NCBI RefSeq assembly: GCF_000192475.1
Contig: NZ_AEYW01000018.1
Span: 223,538 to 287,537 of the forward strand
Reading direction: 5' to 3'
DNA length: 64,000 bases
Source of the DNA: Ruegeria conchae
GTDB taxonomy: Bacteria; Pseudomonadota; Alphaproteobacteria; Rhodobacterales; Rhodobacteraceae
In this document: piece after piece, positions 55,765 through 64,000 of the stretch
How the letters are laid out: each line of letters starts with the position of its first letter
How positions within the stretch are numbered: the first letter of the stretch is position 1
Made by a program: the position numbers and the translations under genes
Notes under the pieces: generated by a model
The model's input: the letters and a program-made list of their open reading frames with translations, nothing else
The model's database searches: none
Told to the model about the DNA's origin: nothing

Positions 55765-55779
55765 TTCCCGCCCCTACCC

Positions 55780-57915
55780 TTAGCGCAAGCTTGCCTTCAG
55801 TTCTAACCGGCGCGCGTGCAGCACCGGTTCAGTATATCCTGAGGGCTGCACTCGCCCACGGAATACCAGATCACACGCCGCCTGAAAGGCGATCCCGTCA
55901 AAACCCGGCGTCATCGGCTTGTAGGACGGATCATCCGCATTCTGCCGATCCACTACAGCAGCCATTTTCTGCAGCGCTGCCATCACCTGCTCCTGACTGA
56001 TCAGATCATGATGCAACCAGTTCGCCAACGCCTGAGACGAAATCCGGCAGGTCGCGCGGTCTTCCATCAGACCAATGTCGTTGCTATCCGGCACTTTCGA
56101 GCAGCCGACGCCTTGATCAACCCAGCGCACAACATAACCCAATATGCCCTGAGCATTGTTCTCGATCTCACGGGTAATCTCCTCAGCGCTGAGATTGCGA
56201 CCACCCAACAGTGGCACCGTCAACAGATCATCCAGCGTCCCCCGAGCAGCGCCAGCGGCTAACTCGTCCTGACGCGCCAGCACATCGACCTTGTGGTAAT
56301 GCGTTGCGTGCAAGGTTGCGGCAGTGGGCGAAGGCACCCAGGCGCAGGTTGCGCCCGCTTGAGGGTGACCGATCTTGGCCGCCAGCATATCCTCCATTCG
56401 ATCCGGCATTGCCCACATGCCTTTTCCGATCTGTGCCTTACCCTTGAGGCCACAGGCCAATCCGATATCGACGTTGCGATCCTCGTAGGACGCAATCCAA
56501 GGCGTCTCCTTGATATCGCCCTTGGGCAGCATCGGACCCGCCTCCATCGAGGTGTGAATTTCATCCCCTGTGCGATCAAGAAAGCCGGTATTGATGAATG
56601 CCACGCGTGATTTCGCGGCGCGGATGCATTCCTTGAGGTTGGCCGAGGTGCGACGTTCCTCATCCATGATGCCAAGCTTTACGGTATTCCGTGGCAGGCC
56701 CAGAATGTCTTCGACCATGTCGAAAATCTCGACCGCGAACGCGACCTCTTCGGGTCCGTGCATCTTGGGTTTGACCACATAGACTGAGCCGGTGACCGAG
56801 TTGCCGCCCTCACGCTGCAGATCATGCATGGCGATCATCGTGGTGCAAAGCCCATCCATCAGGCCCTCACCGATCTCATTACCATTAGCATCCAGAACGG
56901 CGGGGTTGGTCATGAGATGCCCAACATTTCGCACCAGCATCAGCGAGCGCCCTTTCAACGAGGCCGGCGCGCCATCGGGTGCTGAATAGACTAGATCCCC
57001 CGCAAGTTTGCGGGTGAAAGTCGCACCGCCTTTTGTGACCTCCTCGGTCAGGTCGCCAGCCATCAAGCCCAGCCAGTTTCCATAGGCCTGCACCTTGTCG
57101 GTTGCATCGACACAGGCAACCGAATCCTCACAATCCATGATCGTCGAAAGCGCGGACTCCAAACGCACATCAGCAATGCCCGCCGGATCGGTTGCTCCGA
57201 TTGCGCTTAGCGCATCAACCTTGATCTGGATATGCAGTCCGTTGTTGCGGAGCAGGACAAATTCCGGGTTCTCGGCTGCGCCACCATATCCTGCGAACTG
57301 AGACGCATCGGCCAGGGTCGGCATCAGCGCCCCGTACTGAACGCTCAGTCCTGACACATCCGACCAGGAACCGACGGCCAACGGCACCGCCTGATCCAAA
57401 AAGGCCTTGGCCCAGCTGACGACCCGTGCGCCACGTTCTGCGTCATAGCCTTTGCCAGCAGGCAGATCGCCCAACGCATCTGTACCATAAAGCGCATCAT
57501 ACAGACTGCCCCAACGGGCATTCGCCGCGTTCAGCGCAAAGCGTGCATTGGTGATCGGCACAACCAACTGCGGGCCTGGTGTCAGAGCGATTTCGGGATC
57601 GACATTGGCGGTTTCGATTTCGAAATCCTCGCCTTCATCAACCAGATACCCAATCTCACGCAGAAAAGACTGGTACTCGCCAGCATTGATGGGCAGGCCG
57701 CGCCGCGCCGCATGCCAACCGTCGATGCGCCCCTGAATGTCAGTACGCTTTTCCAACAGCGCGCGATTCCTCGGTCCCAGCTCATTCACCAAACGCTCCA
57801 GACCCGACCAGAACTGATCAGCCGTGACCTTTGTGCCCGGCAGTGCCTTCTGTTCGATGAAGTCCACCAGAACCGGGTCGATCTGCAGTCCGCTGCGGAT
57901 CTCTCTGCTGCTCAT
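55780..57915 (-). CDS. glcB: Malate synthase G
   Basis: Condenses glyoxylate with acetyl-CoA to malate, a 711-residue monomeric enzyme of the G type. Diagnostic segments include [72 protein letters not shown] and [19 protein letters not shown]. It completes the glyoxylate pathway for acetyl-CoA from leucine and other substrates. The upstream region has a plausible promoter and repeated GCCCAT boxes. Confidence 0.97.
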   Translation of the reverse strand: MSSREIRSGLQIDPVLVDFIEQKALPGTKVTADQFWSGLERLVNELGPRNRALLEKRTDIQGRIDGWHAARRGLPINAGEYQSFLREIGYLVDEGEDFEIETANVDPEIALTPGPQLVVPITNARFALNAANARWGSLYDALYGTDALGDLPAGKGYDAERGARVVSWAKAFLDQAVPLAVGSWSDVSGLSVQYGALMPTLADASQFAGYGGAAENPEFVLLRNNGLHIQIKVDALSAIGATDPAGIADVRLESALSTIMDCEDSVACVDATDKVQAYGNWLGLMAGDLTEEVTKGGATFTRKLAGDLVYSAPDGAPASLKGRSLMLVRNVGHLMTNPAVLDANGNEIGEGLMDGLCTTMIAMHDLQREGGNSVTGSVYVVKPKMHGPEEVAFAVEIFDMVEDILGLPRNTVKLGIMDEERRTSANLKECIRAAKSRVAFINTGFLDRTGDEIHTSMEAGPMLPKGDIKETPWIASYEDRNVDIGLACGLKGKAQIGKGMWAMPDRMEDMLAAKIGHPQAGATCAWVPSPTAATLHATHYHKVDVLARQDELAAGAARGTLDDLLTVPLLGGRNLSAEEITREIENNAQGILGYVVRWVDQGVGCSKVPDSNDIGLMEDRATCRISSQALANWLHHDLISQEQVMAALQKMAAVVDRQNADDPSYKPMTPGFDGIAFQAACDLVFRGRVQPSGYTEPVLHARRLELKASLR

Positions 57916-57951
57916 GTTCCGAATCCCCTACGATTGTGTGCCATTGTATGC

Positions 57952-58057
57952 GCCCATCAATTAGGTGGTTTGTTTCCGATAGGCAACTTGTGCCCATAGG
58001 TTCAGTTTTTATGACCAAACACGAAACTGTTTCAAATCTATCTGGACAATTGCCCAT
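57952..58057. promoter_or_regulatory. Three GCCCAT boxes around a predicted glcB promoter
   Basis: GCCCAT occurs at 57952, 57992 and 58052, the latter two extended as TGCCCATAGGTT and TGCCCATTGGTT. The intervals are exactly 40 and 60 bases. On the minus strand TTGCCT (57981-57986) and TAATTG (57958-57963) are 17 bases apart and could be the glcB promoter, so one box sits just upstream of the minus35 and one just downstream of the minus10. A regulator is not identified. Confidence 0.4.
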
Positions 58058-58120
58058 TGGTTGCAGCGCCAGCGCGAAGCCCCTAACGTCACGCCAGATT
58101 CCCAGATGATGAGGCCCCCG

Positions 58121-60673
58121 ATGCGCGACGCCGCCCCCACCACGATCTATCTGAAAGACTACACCCCGTTTGGTTACCTGGTGGACAGCGTGCATCTGAC
58201 TTTTGATCTGGCACCCAATGCCACGCGCGTGACCTCTCGGATAAAATTCCGTCCGAATCCCGAAGCTACGGACCGCACATTCTTTCTGCACGGGGAAGAA
58301 CTGAACCTGATCCGAGCTGCGATTGATGGCGAAGTGATTACGCCCGAGATCACTGCGGAAGGCCTCACCGCCACAGTTCCTGACGCACCTTTCATCTGGG
58401 AGGCCGTGGTCGAGATTGATCCCGCTAACAACACCGCGCTTGAAGGTCTCTACATGTCGAATGGCATGTACTGCACCCAATGCGAGGCCGAAGGCTTTCG
58501 CAAGATCACCTATTACCCTGACCGCCCGGATGTGATGTCCACCTTTACAGTGCGCATCAACGGAGACCTGCCGGTGCTGCTGTCCAACGGCAACCCCTCG
58601 GACAAAGGGGAAGGTTGGGCGGAATGGGTCGATCCGTGGCCCAAACCCGCCTATCTGTTCGCGCTCGTCGCCGGGGAGCTGATTGCCCACCCTGGCCAGT
58701 TCACCACCAAATCTGGTCGCGACGTTGAATTGAACCTCTGGGTTCGTCCCGGAGATGAAGGCAAAAGCGCCTTTGGCATGGAAGCGTTGAAGAAATCCAT
58801 GAAATGGGACGAGGATGTCTATGGCCGCGAATACGATTTGGACGTGTTCAACATCGTGGCGGTCGACGATTTCAACATGGGCGCGATGGAGAATAAGGGG
58901 CTGAACATCTTCAACTCCTCCGCCGTTCTGGCAAGCCCAGAAACCTCGACCGATGCGAATTTCGAACGGATCGAGGCGATTATCGCGCATGAGTATTTCC
59001 ACAACTGGACCGGCAACCGCATCACCTGCCGTGACTGGTTCCAGCTGTGTCTGAAAGAGGGGCTGACAGTGTTCCGCGACGCGCAGTTCACCTCGGACAT
59101 GCGCTCGGCCCCGGTAAAACGTATTCACGACGCCATCGACCTGCGCGCGCGACAGTTCCCCGAGGACAACGGGCCTTTGTCGCACCCGGTTCGGCCCGAG
59201 AGTTTTCAGGAAATCAACAACTTCTACACCTCAACCATATATGAGAAAGGCGCTGAGGTAATCGGTATGCTGAAATGCCTAGTGGGTGACGAGGCCTACT
59301 CAGAGGCGCTGGATCTCTATTTCGACCGCCATGATGGACAGGCCTGCACGATCGAGGACTGGCTGCAAGTGTTCGAAGAGACCACTGGTCGGGATCTGAG
59401 CCAGTTCAAGCGCTGGTACAATCAATCGGGAACGCCAAGGGTCTCGGTCGCTGAGGATTGGGCCGATGGCACCTACACCCTGACTCTGAGCCAACGCACC
59501 GAACCGACGCCGGGACAGGAGGACAAGCAGCCTCAGGTCATTCCTGTCGCCGTGGGTCTGCTCGGCCCGAACGGCGATGAGGTACGCGTAACCAAAGTGT
59601 TGGAACTGACCGAAGCCGAACAGACCTTTAAGTTCACCGGTCTCGCCGCGAAACCTGTGCCTTCGATCTTGCGGGGTTTCTCGGCTCCGGTGATCCTGGA
59701 ACACGATTCAACGAATGCAGAACGCGCATTCCTACTTGCCCATGACATCGACCCGTTCAACCGCTGGCAAGCTGGAAGGTCGCTGGCCGAAGACACCCTT
59801 CTGCGCATGATCACCGAGGAAGCAACACCAGAGGCCGACTACCTCGACGGTTTGCTGTCAGTCCTTCGCGATGAAACGCTGGACCCTGCTTACCGGGCGC
59901 TCATGTTGGGTCTGCCAACGCAATCAGAACTGGCTGCGGCGCTGCATGACAAGGGTATCACCCCCGATCCAATGGCGATCTGGAGGGCGGCTGAAACCTT
60001 GCGTCAAGCCACGGCTCAACACGTACAAGACCTGCTGCCCCGGCTTCACAGTGAAACGCTGGTGGATGCGCCATACCAACCGGACGCTGAACAATCTGGA
60101 AAGCGCGCCTTGGGTAGCGCGGCGCTGGCCCTGACCTCGCGCCTGGATGGAGGCATCAAGGCGGCCGAAGAGTATGCACACGCCAACAACATGACCCAGC
60201 AACTCACCTCTTTGTCCTGTCTGCTGCGCGCGGGTAAAGGTGAGGCTGAATTGGCCGCATTCTATGATCAATGGCAACATGATCGGTTGGTGATGGACAA
60301 ATGGTTCGCCCTGCAGGTTTCGATGGCTGGTCCGGAAACTACGGTCGAAACCGCGAGCAAACTGACTGAGCACCCGGATTTCAATTGGAAAAACCCCAAC
60401 CGCTTCCGAGCGTTGATGGGATCTCTGGTCGGAAACCATGCGGGGTTCCATCAAACCGATGGCGCAGGTTATGCATTGCTGGCAGACTGGTTGATCCGAC
60501 TCGACCCGGTGAACCCGCAAACCACCGCCCGGATGTGCAGCGCGTTCCAGACCTGGAAACGCTATGACGCGAACCGTCAGGCCCTGATCCGAAAACAACT
60601 GAACCGCATCGCCGAAACTCCAGGCCTGTCTCGCGACTCAACCGAAATGGTCTCGCGCATCCTGGGCGCATGA
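58121..60673 (+). CDS. pepN: Aminopeptidase N (M1 family)
   Basis: Zinc aminopeptidase of 850 residues, cytoplasmic, releasing N-terminal residues from peptides. The substrate motif GAMENKGLNIFN precedes the zinc site HEYFHNW, with His290, Glu291 and His294, and Glu313 in CLKEGLT as the third ligand. The protein matches the E. coli-type PepN length. The third in-frame ATG is preceded by GAGG at 6 bases and is preferred to two ATGs slightly upstream. The stop overlaps the next gene. Confidence 0.95.
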   Translation: MRDAAPTTIYLKDYTPFGYLVDSVHLTFDLAPNATRVTSRIKFRPNPEATDRTFFLHGEELNLIRAAIDGEVITPEITAEGLTATVPDAPFIWEAVVEIDPANNTALEGLYMSNGMYCTQCEAEGFRKITYYPDRPDVMSTFTVRINGDLPVLLSNGNPSDKGEGWAEWVDPWPKPAYLFALVAGELIAHPGQFTTKSGRDVELNLWVRPGDEGKSAFGMEALKKSMKWDEDVYGREYDLDVFNIVAVDDFNMGAMENKGLNIFNSSAVLASPETSTDANFERIEAIIAHEYFHNWTGNRITCRDWFQLCLKEGLTVFRDAQFTSDMRSAPVKRIHDAIDLRARQFPEDNGPLSHPVRPESFQEINNFYTSTIYEKGAEVIGMLKCLVGDEAYSEALDLYFDRHDGQACTIEDWLQVFEETTGRDLSQFKRWYNQSGTPRVSVAEDWADGTYTLTLSQRTEPTPGQEDKQPQVIPVAVGLLGPNGDEVRVTKVLELTEAEQTFKFTGLAAKPVPSILRGFSAPVILEHDSTNAERAFLLAHDIDPFNRWQAGRSLAEDTLLRMITEEATPEADYLDGLLSVLRDETLDPAYRALMLGLPTQSELAAALHDKGITPDPMAIWRAAETLRQATAQHVQDLLPRLHSETLVDAPYQPDAEQSGKRALGSAALALTSRLDGGIKAAEEYAHANNMTQQLTSLSCLLRAGKGEAELAAFYDQWQHDRLVMDKWFALQVSMAGPETTVETASKLTEHPDFNWKNPNRFRALMGSLVGNHAGFHQTDGAGYALLADWLIRLDPVNPQTTARMCSAFQTWKRYDANRQALIRKQLNRIAETPGLSRDSTEMVSRILGA

Positions 60674-61098
60674 CCGCCTTCACATTCACACGACAGAACC
60701 GAAATCCGCGCATGGTTTTGATTCTAATTGGCATCTATGCGGTTCTGACCGGGCTGATCGTCTTGTTCGATGCGGTCTGGTGGCTGATAGGCCTGCTGGC
60801 CCTGACCACTCTGCCCGCGCTTCGGGATGTACTCCAAGATACCAGCGCGGGGATGGAACTGTCCGATGGCAACTTACGCTGGCATACAGGTCAGCGTCGG
60901 GGCACGCTGGATCTTTCTACAGTGGATCGTTTTCGGTTCGACACGCGATGGGACTTTTCGGTGCGGGTCTCTGTGATACTGAAATCCGAAAAACGACTGC
61001 GTCTGCCAGATGAATCACTTCCTCCGCACAAACAGCTTGAAGAGGTTCTGCAACGGGCGGGAATCGCCGTTGAACGCCATCATTTTAGAGTATTTTGA
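60670..61098 (+). CDS. Small membrane protein of unknown function downstream of pepN
   Basis: A 142-residue protein. It has two adjacent hydrophobic helices (about residues 15-50: VLILIGIYAVLTGLIVLF and WWLIGLLALTTLPAL) followed by a soluble beta-rich domain (GMELSDGNLRWHTGQRRGTLDLSTVDRFRFDTRWDFSV), which may be PH-like. The ATG overlaps the pepN TGA in ATGA, so it is translationally coupled. No named family is recognised. Confidence 0.8.
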   Translation: MTAFTFTRQNRNPRMVLILIGIYAVLTGLIVLFDAVWWLIGLLALTTLPALRDVLQDTSAGMELSDGNLRWHTGQRRGTLDLSTVDRFRFDTRWDFSVRVSVILKSEKRLRLPDESLPPHKQLEEVLQRAGIAVERHHFRVF

Positions 61099-61224
61099 AA
61101 CGATTCATCGAATCTGAACACGATTGGTGCCTGAAATACCGGTTTGAGGTAGTGTCTCTTTGAATTGAGCACAATTTTTGGCAAACTGAACGCGTTACTA
61201 GTTTGTTCAAGTTCGAGTTCTGCC

Positions 61225-62478
61225 ATGTTTTGGTCTATCAAGCCTTTTGCCGCCCGTTTTTTCGGTTCCTCCCCTTCAACGCCCCTGCCTGCGTCAGTCG
61301 CTGATGCCACCGCCTGGCTTGTCGCATCGGGCCAATTGAATGTCCCTATCGTCGAAACGGACGAACAGGATGCAAACGGACATCAGGTGATTGAACGCGG
61401 TCGCTATCTGGCGCGGCAGGATATGTGGGCCGAACTTTCGCAAGAGATGCGCGCTGCGGATCAGGCACGCAAATCCACGCCCTGCGGACAGCCCATAGCA
61501 GACCTGTTGGCCTTTGGCGCCCGTTCAGATGTCGTGCTGGCTGTCGAGCACGCGCTGTCAGATGGCAAGGCGATGTCAGACTACGATCTGCTGGGTGGAA
61601 TTTTCGAGCTTGAAGGCGAGATCCAAAACCATCCCAACGATCCGATGATCACGCTGGTCGTTGCACTGGCCCATATTGATCTTGCCTGGGCATGGCGCGG
61701 CGATGCGCATCCAGAGGCGCTGCCGTCATTGCATCAATCTCGCTGTGCGGCGCATTTCGACCGTGCGGCAGCATTGCTGCCACTTTGCCGTTCTGCAATG
61801 CCAGACAGCCCTGCGATTGCCGCAGCCGATTGCGCTTTGCTGGCAGGTCACGTCGATCCGCGCACCCGTGTGGCAGATAAGTATGAACACTTGATCACTC
61901 TAGACATTCAGAACCATCGCCATATGCGCGCGATGGGCAGCCACCTGCTGCCGCGCTGGTTCGGGAGCTATGAAGAGCTTGAAGTTCAAGCATTGCGCAA
62001 CGCGGCGCGGACCCAGAAAACATGGGGCGCAGGCGGATACACCTGGGTACAGTTCGACGCCATCGCATTGGATGACGAGGCCTGCGCACGGGTGGATGTG
62101 GAGTATTTCCTTGAGGGTCTGCGGGATATCGTAGCGCGTCGCCCGGATCAGCAAACTATCAACTTGCTCGCGGCCTATTGCGCGATCACCCAGCAGAACC
62201 GAATGGGGCAAAACCCTCAGGCGGATATCGCCCGCAAACAGATTTGTGAGGCTGCCAATTGGCTGATCCGCGATCACCTGACCGAACTGCACCCTCTGAT
62301 TTGGGCCCATGCAGCAAACGGGTTCAACAATAGCCTTCGCGTCAACTCATCCGAGCGATTTGCTGCACGCGGTCGCCGCGATGCGCTAAAGGCCATCGCA
62401 AACCTGCTGCGCGAGGAACTGCGCAGCGGGCAGAGTGTGACGTTCACTCCGTCCGGGCTGCAATTCTCAGGGAACTAA
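61225..62478 (+). CDS. Hypothetical 417-aa protein
   Basis: A soluble, mostly alpha-helical protein of 417 residues with no signal peptide. It is rich in Ala, Asp and aromatic His/Trp clusters (ALAHIDLAWAWRG, LLPRWFGSYEELEVQALRNAART, WGAGGYTWVQFDAIALDDEACARVDVEYF). The helix spacing suggests tetratricopeptide-like packing but I cannot name a domain. I use the ATG giving MFWSIKPFAARFFG; a TTG 20 codons earlier gives a serine-rich extension that looks non-coding. It lies between the pepN pair and gatB, with its own upstream gap of 126 bases. Confidence 0.75.
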   Translation: MFWSIKPFAARFFGSSPSTPLPASVADATAWLVASGQLNVPIVETDEQDANGHQVIERGRYLARQDMWAELSQEMRAADQARKSTPCGQPIADLLAFGARSDVVLAVEHALSDGKAMSDYDLLGGIFELEGEIQNHPNDPMITLVVALAHIDLAWAWRGDAHPEALPSLHQSRCAAHFDRAAALLPLCRSAMPDSPAIAAADCALLAGHVDPRTRVADKYEHLITLDIQNHRHMRAMGSHLLPRWFGSYEELEVQALRNAARTQKTWGAGGYTWVQFDAIALDDEACARVDVEYFLEGLRDIVARRPDQQTINLLAAYCAITQQNRMGQNPQADIARKQICEAANWLIRDHLTELHPLIWAHAANGFNNSLRVNSSERFAARGRRDALKAIANLLREELRSGQSVTFTPSGLQFSGN

Positions 62479-62545
62479 CCCCTTGCTCCTTTGGCGCGCC
62501 GGGCCTAATACGCAGGCTTAGACTTCTGCGGAAATGAGGCGCGCC

Positions 62546-64000
62546 ATGCTCGACCTGACATACGAAATGCCCAAACCCAAAACCATTGCCGGGGCCAAGC
62601 ACGATTGGGAACTGGTGATCGGAATGGAGGTGCATGCTCAGGTCTCGTCCAACGCCAAACTGTTCTCGGGGGCGTCGACCCAATTCGGGGCCGAGCCGAA
62701 TTCGAATGTGGCCTTCGTGGACGCCGCGATGCCCGGCATGCTACCGGTGATCAACGAGTATTGCGTTGAACAGGCGGTGCGCACCGGGCTGGGTTTGAAA
62801 GCGGATATCAACCTGAAATCGGCCTTTGACCGCAAGAACTATTTCTATCCTGACCTGCCGCAGGGCTACCAGATTTCCCAACTTTATCAGCCTATTGTGG
62901 GCGAAGGTGAAGTGCTGGTCGAGATGGGCGACGGCACCGCGCGCATGGTTCGGATCGAGCGCATCCACATGGAGCAGGACGCGGGCAAATCGATCCACGA
63001 CATGGATCCGCATATGTCCTTTGTCGACCTGAACCGGACCGGTGTCTGCCTGATGGAGATCGTTTCGCGTCCGGATATTCGCGGGCCGGAAGAGGCGGCG
63101 GCTTACATCGCCAAGTTGCGTCAGATCATGCGCTATCTGGGCACCTGCGACGGTAACATGCAGAACGGCAACCTGCGGGCGGACGTGAACGTCTCGATCT
63201 GTTTGCCGGGTGCGTATGAGAAGTATCAGGAAACACAGGACTTTTCGCATCTGGGCACGCGCTGCGAGATCAAGAACATGAACTCGATGCGCTTTATCCA
63301 GCAAGCGATTGAGGTCGAAGCACGTCGTCAAATCGCAATCGTCGAAGGCGGCGGCACGATTGATCAGGAAACGCGCCTGTATGATCCGGATAAGGGCGAG
63401 ACACGCTCGATGCGGTCTAAGGAAGAAGCGCATGACTATCGCTACTTCCCTGACCCCGATCTGCTGCCGCTGGAGATCGAACAAGCGTGGGTCGACGACA
63501 TCGCTGCCAAGCTGCCCGAGCTGCCAGACGACAAAAAAGCGCGATTTATCAGCGAGTTCAGCCTGACCGACTACGACGCTTCGGTCTTGACCGCCGAGGT
63601 AGAATCAGCGGCTTATTTCGAAGAGGTCGCCAAGGGGCGCAGCGGCAAGCTGGCTGCAAACTGGGTGATCAACGAGCTGTTTGGCCGGTTGAAGAAAGAA
63701 GACCATGACATCACCGAGTCTCCGGTTTCTCCCGCTCAGTTGGCGGGAATCATTGATCTGATTTCGTCGGACGCCATCTCGGGCAAGATCGCCAAGGACC
63801 TGTTTGAGATTGTCTATACCGAAGGCGGTGACCCAGCACAGATCGTCGAAGAGCGCGGTATGAAGCAGGTGACCGATACCGGTGCGATCGAGGCCGCTTT
63901 GGATGAGATCATCGCCGCCAATCCGGCACAGGTTGAGAAAGCCAAGGTGAACCCGAAACTGGCGGGCTGGTTCGTCGGTCAGGTGATGAAGGCCACCGGC
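62546..64000 (+). CDS. gatB: Aspartyl/glutamyl-tRNA(Asn/Gln) amidotransferase subunit B (partial, 3' end cut)
   Basis: Amidates Glu-tRNA(Gln) and Asp-tRNA(Asn) together with GatA and GatC. The 485 residues present include [49 protein letters not shown] and [20 protein letters not shown], followed by the helical domain and the start of the YqeY-like tail. Almost the whole protein is here; only about the last 15-20 residues are missing. GAGG lies 6 bases before the ATG. Confidence 0.97.
   Translation, partial: MLDLTYEMPKPKTIAGAKHDWELVIGMEVHAQVSSNAKLFSGASTQFGAEPNSNVAFVDAAMPGMLPVINEYCVEQAVRTGLGLKADINLKSAFDRKNYFYPDLPQGYQISQLYQPIVGEGEVLVEMGDGTARMVRIERIHMEQDAGKSIHDMDPHMSFVDLNRTGVCLMEIVSRPDIRGPEEAAAYIAKLRQIMRYLGTCDGNMQNGNLRADVNVSICLPGAYEKYQETQDFSHLGTRCEIKNMNSMRFIQQAIEVEARRQIAIVEGGGTIDQETRLYDPDKGETRSMRSKEEAHDYRYFPDPDLLPLEIEQAWVDDIAAKLPELPDDKKARFISEFSLTDYDASVLTAEVESAAYFEEVAKGRSGKLAANWVINELFGRLKKEDHDITESPVSPAQLAGIIDLISSDAISGKIAKDLFEIVYTEGGDPAQIVEERGMKQVTDTGAIEAALDEIIAANPAQVEKAKVNPKLAGWFVGQVMKATG

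Noticed and set aside
57818..59185. A 455-codon minus-strand open frame opposite pepN
   Set aside because: Overlaps the secure pepN and glcB genes; composition is typical of an antisense shadow.
1..64000. CRISPR arrays, tRNA/rRNA genes, insertion sequences, prophage or toxin-antitoxin genes
   Set aside because: Looked for by eye on both strands; none found with any supporting motif.

Overview
The window looks like chromosome from a marine alphaproteobacterium of the Rhodobacteraceae (Roseobacter group, Ruegeria/Phaeobacter-like). The reasons are the GC-rich sequence, a complex I operon interrupted by small family-specific genes (DUF5333, DUF5337, a MAPEG protein, a carboxymuconolactone-decarboxylase-like protein), a NuoE with a long C-terminal extension, a leucine-degradation cluster and a DUF3422 gene. 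Species cannot be read from the sequence alone. I see no tRNA or rRNA gene, no CRISPR array, no insertion sequence and no phage gene. Gene density is high and no gap between genes exceeds about 300 bases.

Layout. (1) 1-13.5 kb, minus strand: a nuo operon for proton-pumping NADH:quinone oxidoreductase, read nuoA-B-C-[57 aa]-[41 aa]-D-E-[DUF5337]-F-[MAPEG]-[DUF3291]-[lipoprotein]-[DUF5333]-G-[71 aa]-H-I-[CMD]-J-K-L, with nuoL cut by the window edge. A sigma70-like promoter precedes nuoA. The two tiny genes between nuoC and nuoD are joined to their neighbours by one-base stop/start overlaps. (2) 13.6-23.3 kb, minus strand: leucine/isovalerate catabolism. An operon of acyl-CoA synthetase, LprI-like protein, liuB, ASCH protein, liuD, liuE and liuC is separated from isovaleryl-CoA dehydrogenase by a plus-strand OmpW-like gene. 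Candidate operators lie upstream of both transcription units. (3) 23.4-32.1 kb: a DegT aminotransferase and a HAD phosphatase (minus), then glmU-glmS, alkD, moaA and waaA (plus), which serve cell-envelope precursor supply, base repair and molybdenum cofactor synthesis. A small lipoprotein gene is read the other way. (4) 32.2-42.8 kb: a peptide or N-acyl-amino-acid scavenging module with three tandem M20D amidohydrolase paralogues, an ArgE-like deacetylase and a fused two-domain ABC ATPase (minus), then divergently a family 5 binding protein and two permeases (plus). (5) 42.8-49.5 kb, minus strand: an MFS transporter, DUF3422, a VOC protein, pntA-pntB transhydrogenase and an isoprenylcysteine-methyltransferase-like membrane protein. 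(6) 49.7-55.7 kb: kynureninase, a TetR regulator divergent from a two-subunit molybdenum hydroxylase, a class I amidotransferase-like hydrolase and a GlcG/HbpS-like protein. (7) 55.8-64 kb: malate synthase G (minus), then aminopeptidase N, a small membrane protein, an unknown 417-aa protein and gatB, which is cut by the right edge.

The metabolic theme is amino-acid and peptide use feeding acetyl-CoA into respiration: peptide uptake and deacylation, leucine and kynurenine breakdown, glyoxylate-cycle malate synthase, NADH oxidation by complex I and NADPH supply by PntAB. I did not find a convincing new defence or mobile system. The least explained material is the set of accessory genes built into the complex I operon, followed by several unassigned palindromic operator candidates and a repeated terminator-like palindrome present three times.
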